This document shows, in pieces, positions 8,139 through 15,385 of a stretch of 23,915 nucleotides of DNA; position 1 is the stretch's first letter, and each line of letters begins with the position of its first letter. The notes below the pieces were generated by a model. It was not told the DNA's origin and made no database searches. It worked only from the letters and a program-made list of their open reading frames with translations. The DNA lies in assembly GCA_016462305.1 (NCBI GenBank), contig JAEMTM010000013.1, forward strand, positions 1 to 23,915. The letters run 5' to 3'. This DNA is from Sphingomonadaceae bacterium (GTDB lineage: Bacteria; Pseudomonadota; Alphaproteobacteria; Sphingomonadales; Sphingomonadaceae). The translations under genes and the position numbers were made by a program.

Positions 8139-9347
8139 ATGCCTAACCTAACCAACAGCGAACGACAGGTTCTTGAAACAATTCATCAGCGGCTTATGCT
8201 TGACCAGGTAGAAAGCTGGTCGGCGGTGAACAGCGGTTCCGGCAATCTCGATGGCTTGGCGACGACCGCAAAAATGTTGGCCGATGCGTTTTCAGTTCTT
8301 CCTGGCGAAGTTGCCCTGATTAATCCCGAACCGGTCGACCGCGTACTGGCCGACGGAACCATCAAAACTGTCGCGCATGGGCAGCATCTGTTGGTCAGTG
8401 TGCGCCCTGATGCGCCAACACAATTGTTGTTTACGGGCCATATGGACACGGTTTTTCCTGCGGACCATGAATTTCAGAAGCTGCGCTGGTTGGATGACGG
8501 GGTGCTCAATGGCCCCGGTGTTGCCGACATGAAAGGCGGTATTTCCGTCATGCTCGCCGCATTGCGTGCGGTTGAACTTTCGGCAAGCCTCTCGCGTACG
8601 GGGTATCAAATCCTTATCAACAGCGATGAGGAAGTTGGCTCACCTTCATCAGCGAAACTCATAACCGAGCTTGCGCGGAACAAGTTGGCAGCGTTGACCT
8701 ATGAACCTGCACTGCCCGACGGCACGCTGGCCGGGGCACGTGGCGGGAGTGGCAATTTCTCAATCATTTTTTCAGGCTTGTCAGCACATGCCGGGCGCAA
8801 CCCCGATGATGGCCGCAATGCGTTATTGGCGGCGGCGGACCTCGCGCTTCGGCTCAAGCGGCTCTCGCGCGAAGGGCTATCGGTCAACCCAGCCAAAATC
8901 GATGGTGGCAGTCCAAATAATGTAGTGCCCAACCACGCCATCTTGCGTGTGAACTTCCGGCCACGTACGCCGGAGATTGTGACACAGACCGAGGCAGATT
9001 TGCACCGGATCATCGCCGACATCGAACGCGAACATGACGTGCGTGCCCATCTGCATGGCAGTTTTGGCCGCCCACCCAAGCCAATAGACGACGGAGCCGC
9101 CAAGCTATTTGCCCTCGTAAAGCAAACTGGCGCTGATCTTGGTTTATCCATTACCTGGCGTTCCAGCGGCGGGGTATGTGATGGCAATAATATCGCGGCA
9201 TGCGGCGTCCCGGTGGTCGACACAATGGGCGTTCGTGGTGGCAATATTCACAGCAAAGATGAATTCCTCATCGTCGAAAGCCTAACCGAGCGTGCGCAAT
9301 TGTCCGCACTAACCATCATGCGTTTATCAGAAAAAGGGGCATTATGA
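8139..9347 (+). CDS. M20-family metallohydrolase linked to arginine succinylation genes
   Basis: A 402-residue dizinc amidohydrolase of the M20/ArgE/carboxypeptidase G2 superfamily. The metal site is complete: His101 and Asp103 in TGHMDTVFP, bridging Asp130 in GVADMKGG, general base Glu164 with Glu165 in NSDEEVGS, Glu189 in TYEPAL, and His371 in GGNIHSKDE. The lid/dimerisation domain is at about 200-310 (FSGLSAHAGRNPDDGRNA). There is no signal peptide, so it is cytoplasmic. The stop overlaps the astA start in ATGA, so it is cotranscribed with the arginine succinyltransferase pathway. Inference from context: it could remove an acyl group such as succinate or acetate from an amino acid, perhaps standing in for AstE (normally an unrelated M14-like enzyme). 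A general dipeptidase role cannot be excluded. Confidence 0.9.
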   Translation: MPNLTNSERQVLETIHQRLMLDQVESWSAVNSGSGNLDGLATTAKMLADAFSVLPGEVALINPEPVDRVLADGTIKTVAHGQHLLVSVRPDAPTQLLFTGHMDTVFPADHEFQKLRWLDDGVLNGPGVADMKGGISVMLAALRAVELSASLSRTGYQILINSDEEVGSPSSAKLITELARNKLAALTYEPALPDGTLAGARGGSGNFSIIFSGLSAHAGRNPDDGRNALLAAADLALRLKRLSREGLSVNPAKIDGGSPNNVVPNHAILRVNFRPRTPEIVTQTEADLHRIIADIEREHDVRAHLHGSFGRPPKPIDDGAAKLFALVKQTGADLGLSITWRSSGGVCDGNNIAACGVPVVDTMGVRGGNIHSKDEFLIVESLTERAQLSALTIMRLSEKGAL

Positions 9348-10375
9348 CTTTCCTGATCCGTCCGGCAAATATGGGCGATTTGCAACCGATTTACGAAATG
9401 GCGAAACGCACCGGCGGTGGTTTCACCAACTTGCCACCGGACAAGGAAGCGCTGTCGGCAAAGCTGGAACGGTCTGCCGCTGGATTTGACCGTGAGGGGG
9501 ATGATGTCGCCGACGACCTATATGTGTTTGTGTTACAGAACAGTCTCACCGGCGAAGTGCGCGGCACTTGCCAAATCTTTGGCAAGGTTGGGCAGACATG
9601 GCCGTTTTACAGCTATCGCATTGGCGCACTAACCCAGCATAGTATGGAATTGGAACGCACATTCCGTGCGGACATCTTAAACCTCTCGACCGATCTGGAG
9701 GGCAGCACGGAAGTCGGCGGTTTGTTCCTCCACCCCGGTGAACGCGCTGGCGGGCATGGCCTGTTGATTGCGCGCAGCCGTTATCTTTTCATTCGCAATC
9801 ACCGCCAAAGGTTCGCAGACAGAACTATTGCCGAATTACGCGGCGTGATCGACGAGGCTGGCGGCTCTCCTTTCTGGGATGGCGTGGCCGGACGCTTTTT
9901 CGGGATGAGCTTTCAAGAGGCCGACGAATTCAACGCGAAATTCGGCAACCAATTCATTGCCGACCTCATGCCCAAGCACCCAGTGTATATCGCCATGCTT
10001 CAGGAAAGCGCAAAAGCCGTTATTGGCGTGCCGCACCCTTCTGGCCGCGCGGCCATGCGTATGCTGGAAAATGAAGGTTTCGGGTGGGAAAATTATGTCG
10101 ACATTTTTGACGGTGGCCCAACCATGACCGCCCGCACTGACCAGATCCGGAGCATCCGTGAGGCAAAGGATGTGACGATAACGGAGATAAGCCATTCCGT
10201 GCGCGAACAGAAAAGCGACCAAAAGAAGTTGCTTACATTGGGCCGCTTGCACGCGTTCAAGGCCGCTTATGGCTGGATTGATGATCGCGGCGATGACGTC
10301 ATCATTGATGCAGAATGTGCGCGGGCGCTGAATATCTCGATTGGCGATCAGGTGACTTATGTGGAGCGGTCTTAA
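9344..10375 (+). CDS. astA: Arginine N-succinyltransferase
   Basis: A 343-residue AstA, the first enzyme of the arginine succinyltransferase (AST) catabolic route: it transfers succinyl from succinyl-CoA to the alpha-amino group of arginine. The N-terminus MTFLIRPANMGDLQPIYEMA and GGGFTNLPPD are typical, as are the GNAT-like core STEVGGLFLHPGERAGGHGLL and the helical segment NHRQRFADRTIAELRG. The length matches the family. The start ATG overlaps the upstream hydrolase stop (ATGA), and the TAA overlaps the astB ATG (TAATG), so three genes are tightly coupled. The aminotransferase and dehydrogenase steps (AstC, AstD) are not encoded in this window. Confidence 0.95.
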   Translation: MTFLIRPANMGDLQPIYEMAKRTGGGFTNLPPDKEALSAKLERSAAGFDREGDDVADDLYVFVLQNSLTGEVRGTCQIFGKVGQTWPFYSYRIGALTQHSMELERTFRADILNLSTDLEGSTEVGGLFLHPGERAGGHGLLIARSRYLFIRNHRQRFADRTIAELRGVIDEAGGSPFWDGVAGRFFGMSFQEADEFNAKFGNQFIADLMPKHPVYIAMLQESAKAVIGVPHPSGRAAMRMLENEGFGWENYVDIFDGGPTMTARTDQIRSIREAKDVTITEISHSVREQKSDQKKLLTLGRLHAFKAAYGWIDDRGDDVIIDAECARALNISIGDQVTYVERS

Positions 10376-11628
10376 TGGCTTTGGTGGAAATCAATTTTGA
10401 CGGAATCATAGGACCAAGCCATAATTATGCCGGGCTAAGCCTTGGCAATTTGGCTTCGTCAAACAACGCTGGCGCGGCATCTTACCCCAGAGCTGCGGCG
10501 TTACAGGGCATTGAGAAGATGCGCGCCAACATTGGTCTTGGTCTGGCGCAAGGCTTTTTCATGCCGCTTGACCGGCCAAACCAGAACTGGCTCACCGGGC
10601 TTGCAACCGACATGCAATCGGCCGAGCCACATATCCGCGCAGCCGCTTTTTCGGCTTCGGCGATGTGGGCGGCCAATGCGGCGACCGTTTCGCCCGGACC
10701 AGACACGGCGGACGGCAAATGCCATTTGTCGGCGGCAAATTTGCTCACCATGGCGCACCGAAGCCATGAATGGACAGGAACGCTGGCGCAGTTGCAGTTG
10801 GCCTTTGCTAATGAACGGCATTTTGCGGTGCATGGCCCCGTGCCAGCGCCATTTGGCGACGAGGGTGCAGCCAATTTCATGCGCTTATGCGCATCGCATG
10901 ATGCAGCGGGTGTCGAAATATTTGTCTATGGCAAAACCGGCGGCCCCTTCCCTGCGCGGCAGCATATTGAGGCTTCAAAGGCCATAGCACGCGCGCACCG
11001 GCTTGACCCGGCCAAAACTTTGTTCGTGCAGCAATCCGAAGTTGCCATCGCCGCTGGCGCGTTTCACAATGATGTCGTCGCCGTGGCAAATGAACGCGTG
11101 CTTTTCACGCATGAACATGCGTTTGAGTACCCAGAACAGACCTATGCCGATGTTAAACGGCTTATGCCTGCGGCAGAGATCATCATCGTGCCAGCAGACC
11201 GCATCAGCCTTGCAGACGCCATTCAAAGCTATTTGTTCAATGCGCAGTTGGTCACCTTACCCGACGGCGGCATGGCGCTTATTTTGCCCAGCGAAGCGCA
11301 AGAAAATGCCCGGGTTTGGGGCTGGCTGACCGAAATGGTCGATGGCAATGGCCCCATCCGCAGGCTTGTGCCCGTGGACGTGCGCCAATCAATGGCAAAT
11401 GGCGGCGGCCCAGCCTGCCTGCGCCTGCGCGTTGTTGCCGATCCCGCAACGGTTGACCCGCGCTTCATTGCCGATGCGGCAAAGCTGGACGCCATAGCGG
11501 AAATTGTTGCCGCGCATTGGCCAGAAAGCATCACGCCCGACCAGCTTGGCGACGCCGATTTGCTGGATAAGGTCCGGTCGGCGCGGTTGGCGTTGTTGGA
11601 GGCCACCGATCTCATTACGCTCGCCTGA
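10375..11628 (+). CDS. astB: N-succinylarginine dihydrolase
   Basis: A 417-residue AstB, which converts N2-succinylarginine to N2-succinylornithine, CO2 and two ammonia. It belongs to the guanidino-group-modifying superfamily, and the catalytic residues can be seen: Glu163 in GDEGAANFMR, His231 in AFHNDVVAV and the nucleophile Cys348 in NGGGPACLRLRV. The N-terminus EINFDGIIGPSHNYAGLSLGNLAS is diagnostic. ATG 10375 is chosen because it overlaps the astA stop (TAATG) and gives the family N-terminus; an ORF extension upstream to 10315 would lie inside astA. It is the last gene of the cluster and converges with the tmRNA gene. Confidence 0.96.
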   Translation: MALVEINFDGIIGPSHNYAGLSLGNLASSNNAGAASYPRAAALQGIEKMRANIGLGLAQGFFMPLDRPNQNWLTGLATDMQSAEPHIRAAAFSASAMWAANAATVSPGPDTADGKCHLSAANLLTMAHRSHEWTGTLAQLQLAFANERHFAVHGPVPAPFGDEGAANFMRLCASHDAAGVEIFVYGKTGGPFPARQHIEASKAIARAHRLDPAKTLFVQQSEVAIAAGAFHNDVVAVANERVLFTHEHAFEYPEQTYADVKRLMPAAEIIIVPADRISLADAIQSYLFNAQLVTLPDGGMALILPSEAQENARVWGWLTEMVDGNGPIRRLVPVDVRQSMANGGGPACLRLRVVADPATVDPRFIADAAKLDAIAEIVAAHWPESITPDQLGDADLLDKVRSARLALLEATDLITLA

Positions 11629-11699
11629 CGGTCCAGATTTCTAACACCGCACGGGGCTTGGACCATTGAGGTTAAAGCATCAACTCGGCACGCGGTTAT

Positions 11700-11734
11700 A
11701 AAAAGGGTCCCGGATTCTGTTGCCCGGCTCCGGG
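11700..11734 (-). terminator. Terminator-like hairpin at the tmRNA 3' end
   Basis: On the minus strand CCCGGA (11734-11729) pairs with TCCGGG (11714-11709) around a 14-nt loop. After ACCC comes a run of five T (11704-11700). It could be the intrinsic terminator of ssrA, or the last helix or pseudoknot of the coding piece followed by a weak terminator. Confidence 0.5.
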
Positions 11735-11812
11735 GGGCCGCTGTAACCTTTCTGTTGCCCGGCCGGTTCGGCCGCGTTCTTTTAGTGTAAGTTTAGACCG
11801 TGAGGCCCAAAA

Positions 11813-11848
11813 TTACGCTGCGAGAGCAAGTGCTGAGTTATCGTTTGC
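11813..11848 (-). other. tmRNA tag reading frame (ANDNSALALAA)
   Basis: Within the coding piece, a resume codon GCA starts the frame GCA AAC GAT AAC TCA GCA CTT GCT CTC GCA GCG TAA, giving the tag ANDNSALALAA. The hydrophobic end LALAA matches the degradation signal recognised by ClpXP-type proteases, and the ANDN start is shared by alphaproteobacterial tags. That this is the tag frame follows from its position between the 5' tRNA-like part and the stop plus hairpins. The exact resume codon is inferred. Confidence 0.9.
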
Positions 11849-12051
11849 ACCTATTGGTTATGAACCATTTCACGGCTTATTCATGCCGGGCAAAAACAAT
11901 GCTTTTCAACGCACGTCGATCCTAGTTCAGCCCCTCCAAGACCTCTGACAATCAGAGATTTTGGTGGAGCTGCCGGGTACCGCCCCCGGGTCCGCTGCAC
12001 CTATTGCACATCGCAATTTATCACCATAGCCGGGCGAACCCGGCACCGACC

Positions 12052-12079
12052 CATATAGGCTCTTTTTCGTGAATGTGAA
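12052..12079 (-). promoter_or_regulatory. Probable ssrA promoter
   Basis: On the minus strand TTCACA (12079-12074) and TATATG (12057-12052) are separated by 16 nt, giving a sigma-70-like -35/-10 pair. Transcription would begin about 7 nt further on, at 12045-12044, exactly where the GC-rich hairpin that opens the acceptor piece starts. It sits in the 45 nt between the ferredoxin stop and the tmRNA. Confidence 0.55.
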
Positions 12080-12089
12080 GTGAAGGCGG

Positions 12090-12422
12090 TTACAGACCCT
12101 GCATATTTCGGCTTTCTGCGGGAATATGGACAACCAATCCGTCAAGTTCGGGCCTCAGGATGATTTGGCAAGACAGGCGGCTCGTGCGTCGTGCGCCACT
12201 AGCCAGGTCAAGCATATCCTCCTCATCCTCAACTGCGCGGGGCAGCCTGTCGAACCAATCCTTATCAATGATCACATGGCAGGTGGAACAGGCCATTTGT
12301 CCTTCGCAGGTGCCCTCCAAAGACTGTCCAGCGGCTTGCGCGACGTCGAGCAGGCTGCGACCATCGACTGCTTGCACCTCTTGCGATTCGCCGTCGGCAC
12401 TGATGAACGTGACTGTGATCAT
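12090..12422 (-). CDS. Adrenodoxin-type [2Fe-2S] ferredoxin
   Basis: A 110-residue ferredoxin of the adrenodoxin/ISC type. The four cluster ligands are Cys39, Cys45 and Cys48 in CEGQMACSTC, and Cys85 in RLSCQI; the C-X5-C-X2-C spacing is diagnostic. It has the usual beta-grasp start (MITVTFISADGESQEV) and an acidic helix EDEEDMLDLA that normally docks redox partners. It is a cytoplasmic electron carrier. Its ATG overlaps the stop of the upstream cysteine desulfurase (ATGA), so it probably supplies electrons for Fe-S cluster assembly or a linked thiolation reaction. Other roles, for example as a P450 partner, are less likely given the context. Confidence 0.93.
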   Translation of the reverse strand: MITVTFISADGESQEVQAVDGRSLLDVAQAAGQSLEGTCEGQMACSTCHVIIDKDWFDRLPRAVEDEEDMLDLASGARRTSRLSCQIILRPELDGLVVHIPAESRNMQGL

Positions 12423-13573
12423 AACATCGCCTCTGCTGCTCGGTTGATTGCCTCTGCCGCAATATCAATCTCTTCAACCGTCGTATAGCGGCCAAAGCCC
12501 AAGCGGATGGAAGATTTTGCCTGCGCATCGGTCAGGCCGATCGCGCGTAACACATGGCTTGGGCGGCCAGAGCCACTGGCACAAGCACTCCCCGCAGAAA
12601 ATGCGATGTTCCGGCATTCGGAAATCAGCCGCGCCGCGTCAACGCCTTCGCGGCGAATGTTGAGGTTGCCTTTATAGCGTTCAGTCATTGCGCCATTAAT
12701 GGTCCAGTCAGCGAACGCGGCCAAAGCGCGGTCCCACAGGGCGGAGATATGCACGGCGTCCGTTTCCATCCGTTCCGCTGCCAATTTCGCCGCAGCGCCA
12801 AAGCCGGCGCATAAGGCAGGTGAGAGCGTGCCAGAGCGCATGCCTTGCTCTTGCCCCCCGCCGAGCATTTGTGGGGCCAGTGACACGCCATCGCGCACCC
12901 ACAAAGCGCCGATGCCCTTTGGCCCATGCATTTTATGCGCGGATATTGCGATCATGTCGGGGCCATCGGGAATAGGCATCCGGCCAAATGCTTGCACGGC
13001 ATCGCACAGGAAAAGCTTGTTCTGGGCGTGGGCGGCAGCGGCGAGATCGGCAATAGGTTGAATGGTTCCAATCTCGTTGTTGATAAGCATGACGGCCAAT
13101 AGTTCCTCCCCAGCATGGGGAGGGGGACCACGCAAAGCGTGGTGGAGGGGGTCTGCGGCAATATGTGGCGGTTTGTCTTCCGCCCCCTCCGTCACGCCTG
13201 CGGCGTGCCACCTCCCCGTTTCGGGGAGGATTTGAAGAGCGCCTTCTTCAGTCACGGCTAGCACCTGACCATGCCGCGCATGCACGATATCCAAAACCGC
13301 AGCATGCTCGGTCGCAGCCGCGCTCACCGGCAGACCAGTTCCCATAATCGCCAGATTAATCGCTTCTGTCGCGCCGGAGGTAAAGATAACGCGCCCGCCG
13401 GGCGGCAACAAAGCCGCCACCTGATCACGGGCGACTTCAACCGCTGCTGCCGCCGCTCTGCCCGCTGCATGGGCGCTGTGCGGGTTTGCAAAGCCGGTCT
13501 TTAGCCAAGGCTCCATTGCCGCAAAGGCTTCGGGCGCGAGCGGCGTCGTGGCTTGATAGTCCAGATATATCAT
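12419..13573 (-). CDS. Cysteine desulfurase (NifS/IscS-like) carrying an in-frame palindromic repeat
   Basis: A 384-residue PLP-dependent class V aminotransferase-fold enzyme that takes sulfur from cysteine as a persulfide. Key residues are all present: His90 in TEHAAVL, Asp191 and Gln194 in CDAVQAF, PLP Lys214 in SAHKMHGPKG and the persulfide Cys331 in SAGSACASGS, followed by HVLRAIG. It begins MIYLDYQATTP. Residues ~115-157, between VTEEGALQ and LLAVMLINNE, are encoded by a palindromic DNA repeat and are rich in Pro, His and Gly; the neighbouring paralogue has no such stretch. The reading frame stays open, so the gene may be functional. It overlaps the upstream paralogue (ATGA) and the downstream ferredoxin. 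It may act in Fe-S assembly or tRNA thiolation; no IscU/SufU scaffold is encoded here. Confidence 0.9.
   Translation of the reverse strand: MIYLDYQATTPLAPEAFAAMEPWLKTGFANPHSAHAAGRAAAAAVEVARDQVAALLPPGGRVIFTSGATEAINLAIMGTGLPVSAAATEHAAVLDIVHARHGQVLAVTEEGALQILPETGRWHAAGVTEGAEDKPPHIAADPLHHALRGPPPHAGEELLAVMLINNEIGTIQPIADLAAAAHAQNKLFLCDAVQAFGRMPIPDGPDMIAISAHKMHGPKGIGALWVRDGVSLAPQMLGGGQEQGMRSGTLSPALCAGFGAAAKLAAERMETDAVHISALWDRALAAFADWTINGAMTERYKGNLNIRREGVDAARLISECRNIAFSAGSACASGSGRPSHVLRAIGLTDAQAKSSIRLGFGRYTTVEEIDIAAEAINRAAEAML
13104..13230. repeat. Palindromic repeat element inside a cysteine desulfurase gene
   Basis: About 127 bp with nested symmetry. On the plus strand: hairpin CCTCCCC/GGGGAGG (13105-13111 with 13117-13123), hairpin CCACGC-AAA-GCGTGG (13128-13142), then GGAGGGGG (13144-13151) complementary to CCCCCTCC (13183-13190). 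These are followed by hairpin CACGCC-TGC-GGCGTG (13193-13207) and terminal hairpin CCTCCCCG-TTT-CGGGGAGG (13211-13229). The ends TCCTCCCC and GGGGAGGA are themselves inverted copies. The design is that of a REP/palindromic element. I recall similar GGGGAGGTGGC-type repeats in sphingomonad genomes, but only one copy lies in this window. Confidence 0.85.
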
Positions 13574-14610
13574 GCGGCTTTTGCGCGGGCGGCGATGCTG
13601 CGCCAGACATCGATGAAGCGCGCGACCTCAGCGTCATTTGTGTCAACGCCAAAGCTGACGCGGATGACTTCGGATGCAGACCTATCATCCCATCCCATCG
13701 CGCCAAGCACATGGCTGGTTTTCAGCGTGCCAGACGAGCAGGCGCTGCCCGCAGAAACCGCGACCCCCGCCATGTCAAGGTTGATAAGCTGGCTCGATGC
13801 GGCAACGCCGGGCATATGGTAACTGCCGATGGTCGCGAGCCGGTCGCTTTCCAACGCAATGACAACGCCGCCAGATTCGACAACAGCGTCTTCCAATATT
13901 TTGCGGAGGCGGACCGCGTTTTCCATCCACAAAAACCCCGCCTCAAGCGCCACTGCAAATCCGATTGCAGCAGGCAAATTCTCCGTCCCACGTCTATAGC
14001 CTTGCTCTTGACCACCGGTCGGTGATAATAATCCAAGATTGCGCACGAGCAATGCGCCCATGCCCGGCGGCCCGCCCAATTTATGCGCCGAGACCGCAAT
14101 CATATCAGCATCGGGAAGCGGCAGTTTCCCGGCGCTCTGTGAACAATCGGCGAAGAATATGCCGCCAACGTCCCGCACAGCGCCCGCAATCTCCTTCATG
14201 GGTTGGATAACGCCGGTTTCATTGTTCACGGATTGAACGGCATATCGTGCGTTGCCCATAATCGCACCAACATCAACCTGTCCGCCAACCACGACCGGCA
14301 AACGGTTCGGCCCAGCCACCGCCAGCACCGCATCATGCTCCACCGCACTCGCCACCGCCGCTGTGCCTCGAAGCCCAAGCGCAATCGCTTCGCTAGCGCC
14401 GCTGGTCAGGATGACTTCGCCATCCCAATCCAGCGCGGCGGCAATCCGCCTGCGTGCGTCCTCTAGCGCAAAGCGGGCCACCCTGCCCTCTTGATGCGGC
14501 GATGACGGATTGGCCCAACGCACCATTGCTTCGGCCATCGCCGCGCGCGCCGCCGGAATGACGGGCGTTGTGGCGGCATGATCCAGATAGATGCGGCTTT
14601 GGTCGGGCAT
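13570..14610 (-). CDS. Cysteine desulfurase family protein (second paralogue)
   Basis: A 346-residue PLP enzyme of the NifS/IscS family, clearly paralogous to the gene that follows it. Landmarks are IYLDHAATTPV at the N-terminus, His92 in VEHDAVL, Asp155 in FADCSQSAG, PLP Lys177 in SAHKLGGPPG, and the persulfide Cys291 in SAGSACSSGTLKTSHVL. The start is uncertain: ATG 14610 (MPDQSRIYLD) and ATG 14619 are both possible and neither has a strong ribosome-binding site; the in-frame ATG at 14706 would add an unlikely leader. It is the first gene of a unit with the second desulfurase and ferredoxin, divergent from the alpha/beta hydrolase gene. Which paralogue serves Fe-S assembly cannot be told from the sequence. 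Confidence 0.88.
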   Translation of the reverse strand: MPDQSRIYLDHAATTPVIPAARAAMAEAMVRWANPSSPHQEGRVARFALEDARRRIAAALDWDGEVILTSGASEAIALGLRGTAAVASAVEHDAVLAVAGPNRLPVVVGGQVDVGAIMGNARYAVQSVNNETGVIQPMKEIAGAVRDVGGIFFADCSQSAGKLPLPDADMIAVSAHKLGGPPGMGALLVRNLGLLSPTGGQEQGYRRGTENLPAAIGFAVALEAGFLWMENAVRLRKILEDAVVESGGVVIALESDRLATIGSYHMPGVAASSQLINLDMAGVAVSAGSACSSGTLKTSHVLGAMGWDDRSASEVIRVSFGVDTNDAEVARFIDVWRSIAARAKAA

Positions 14611-14723
14611 AGCTTCCATGACAGTTGCGAAAATCGCCACTGCTCCTATATAGCGCTTCCAGTTCCTGCAAAGCCCGAACCGTCGGGTAAAACTCGGCAC
14701 ACACACTTAGAATCGAAATTTTT

Positions 14724-15380
14724 ATGCCCGCCATTGCTATTCCCGGTCCAGAAGGCCGCCTCGAAGCCCGTTTTTCGCCGCCGCCGCGCCCACGCGCACC
14801 CATTGCAATGATACTGCATCCGCACCCACAAGCGGGCGGAACAATGAACGACCGCATCACGCAACAGCTTTACAAAACTTTTGTAGCGCGCGGTTTTGGC
14901 GTCTTACGCTTCAACTTTCGTGGCGTTGGCCGAAGCGAAGGCGAATTTGACAATGGTATAGGTGAATTGTCTGACGCAGCGTCCGCGCTCGATTGGGTCC
15001 AAAGCTTCCACCCCGAAGCGTCCACCACATGGATCGCCGGTTTCAGCTTTGGCGCGTGGATCGGAATGCAACTTTTGATGCGCCGCCCGGAAATCCGTGG
15101 CTTCATCTCGGTTGCGCCTCCAGCCAACATGTATGATTTCAGCTTTCTGGCGCCTTGCCCTTCATCGGGTATCATCATTCAGGGCGTGAATGACGAAGTC
15201 GTGAACCCGAATGCGGTGCAAAAGCTGGTAGACAAACTCCGCACCCAGCGGCACATCACCATTCATCATGACGAAATTCCCCGCGCAAACCATTTCTTTG
15301 AAAATGAAATGGAATTGCTGATGGCATCGGTGAACGGCTATCTCGATTTCCGGTTGGACCCGAACTGTCCTATTAAGTGA
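14724..15380 (+). CDS. Alpha/beta hydrolase (COG2945-like)
   Basis: A 218-residue cytoplasmic alpha/beta hydrolase. A putative catalytic triad is visible: Ser108 in the nucleophile elbow GFSFGAW, Asp157 in QGVNDEVVN and His190 in RANHFF. The oxyanion region LHPHPQAGGTMND (residues 31-43) and the strand FGVLRFNFRGVGRSEG (58-73) are typical of the small COG2945 family, whose physiological substrate is unknown. It is divergent from the cysteine desulfurase pair, with about 110 bp between them, a neighbourhood I believe recurs in sphingomonads. No clear ribosome-binding site precedes the ATG. Substrate unassigned. Confidence 0.85.
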   Translation: MPAIAIPGPEGRLEARFSPPPRPRAPIAMILHPHPQAGGTMNDRITQQLYKTFVARGFGVLRFNFRGVGRSEGEFDNGIGELSDAASALDWVQSFHPEASTTWIAGFSFGAWIGMQLLMRRPEIRGFISVAPPANMYDFSFLAPCPSSGIIIQGVNDEVVNPNAVQKLVDKLRTQRHITIHHDEIPRANHFFENEMELLMASVNGYLDFRLDPNCPIK

Positions 15381-15385
15381 ATTTT

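Larger units (their letters stand above)
11700..12045 (-). ncRNA. ssrA: Two-piece (circularly permuted) tmRNA
   Basis: Transfer-messenger RNA, which with SmpB rescues stalled ribosomes and tags the nascent chain. On the minus strand the 3' acceptor piece comes first (about 12045 to 11962), ending in CAGCTCCACCA with a T-stem CCGGG/CCCGG. A 27-nt intervening segment (11961-11935) follows, containing a CTCTGA-TTG-TCAGAG hairpin and presumably removed. The coding piece then starts at 11934 with GGGGCTGAACTAGGATCGACG. The 5' GGGGCTG pairs with the 3' CAGCTCC to form the tRNA-like acceptor stem across the two pieces. The 7-nt T-loop (GGCGGTA) departs from the usual TTCGAAT type. The outer ends are estimates: the 5' end from the promoter and an adjacent GCCGGG-TTCG-CCCGGC... 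hairpin (12044-12029), the 3' end from the T-tract at 11704-11700. Confidence 0.93.

Noticed and set aside
11630..11664. Inverted repeat GGTCCA/TGGACC just after astB.
   Set aside because: A 6-bp stem around a 23-nt loop with no T-tract; too weak to call a terminator.
13104..13230. Possibility that the palindromes in the desulfurase gene are a CRISPR or terminator.
   Set aside because: There are no repeated spacers, and the structure lies in an intact reading frame with nested, non-identical hairpins; a palindromic repeat element fits better.
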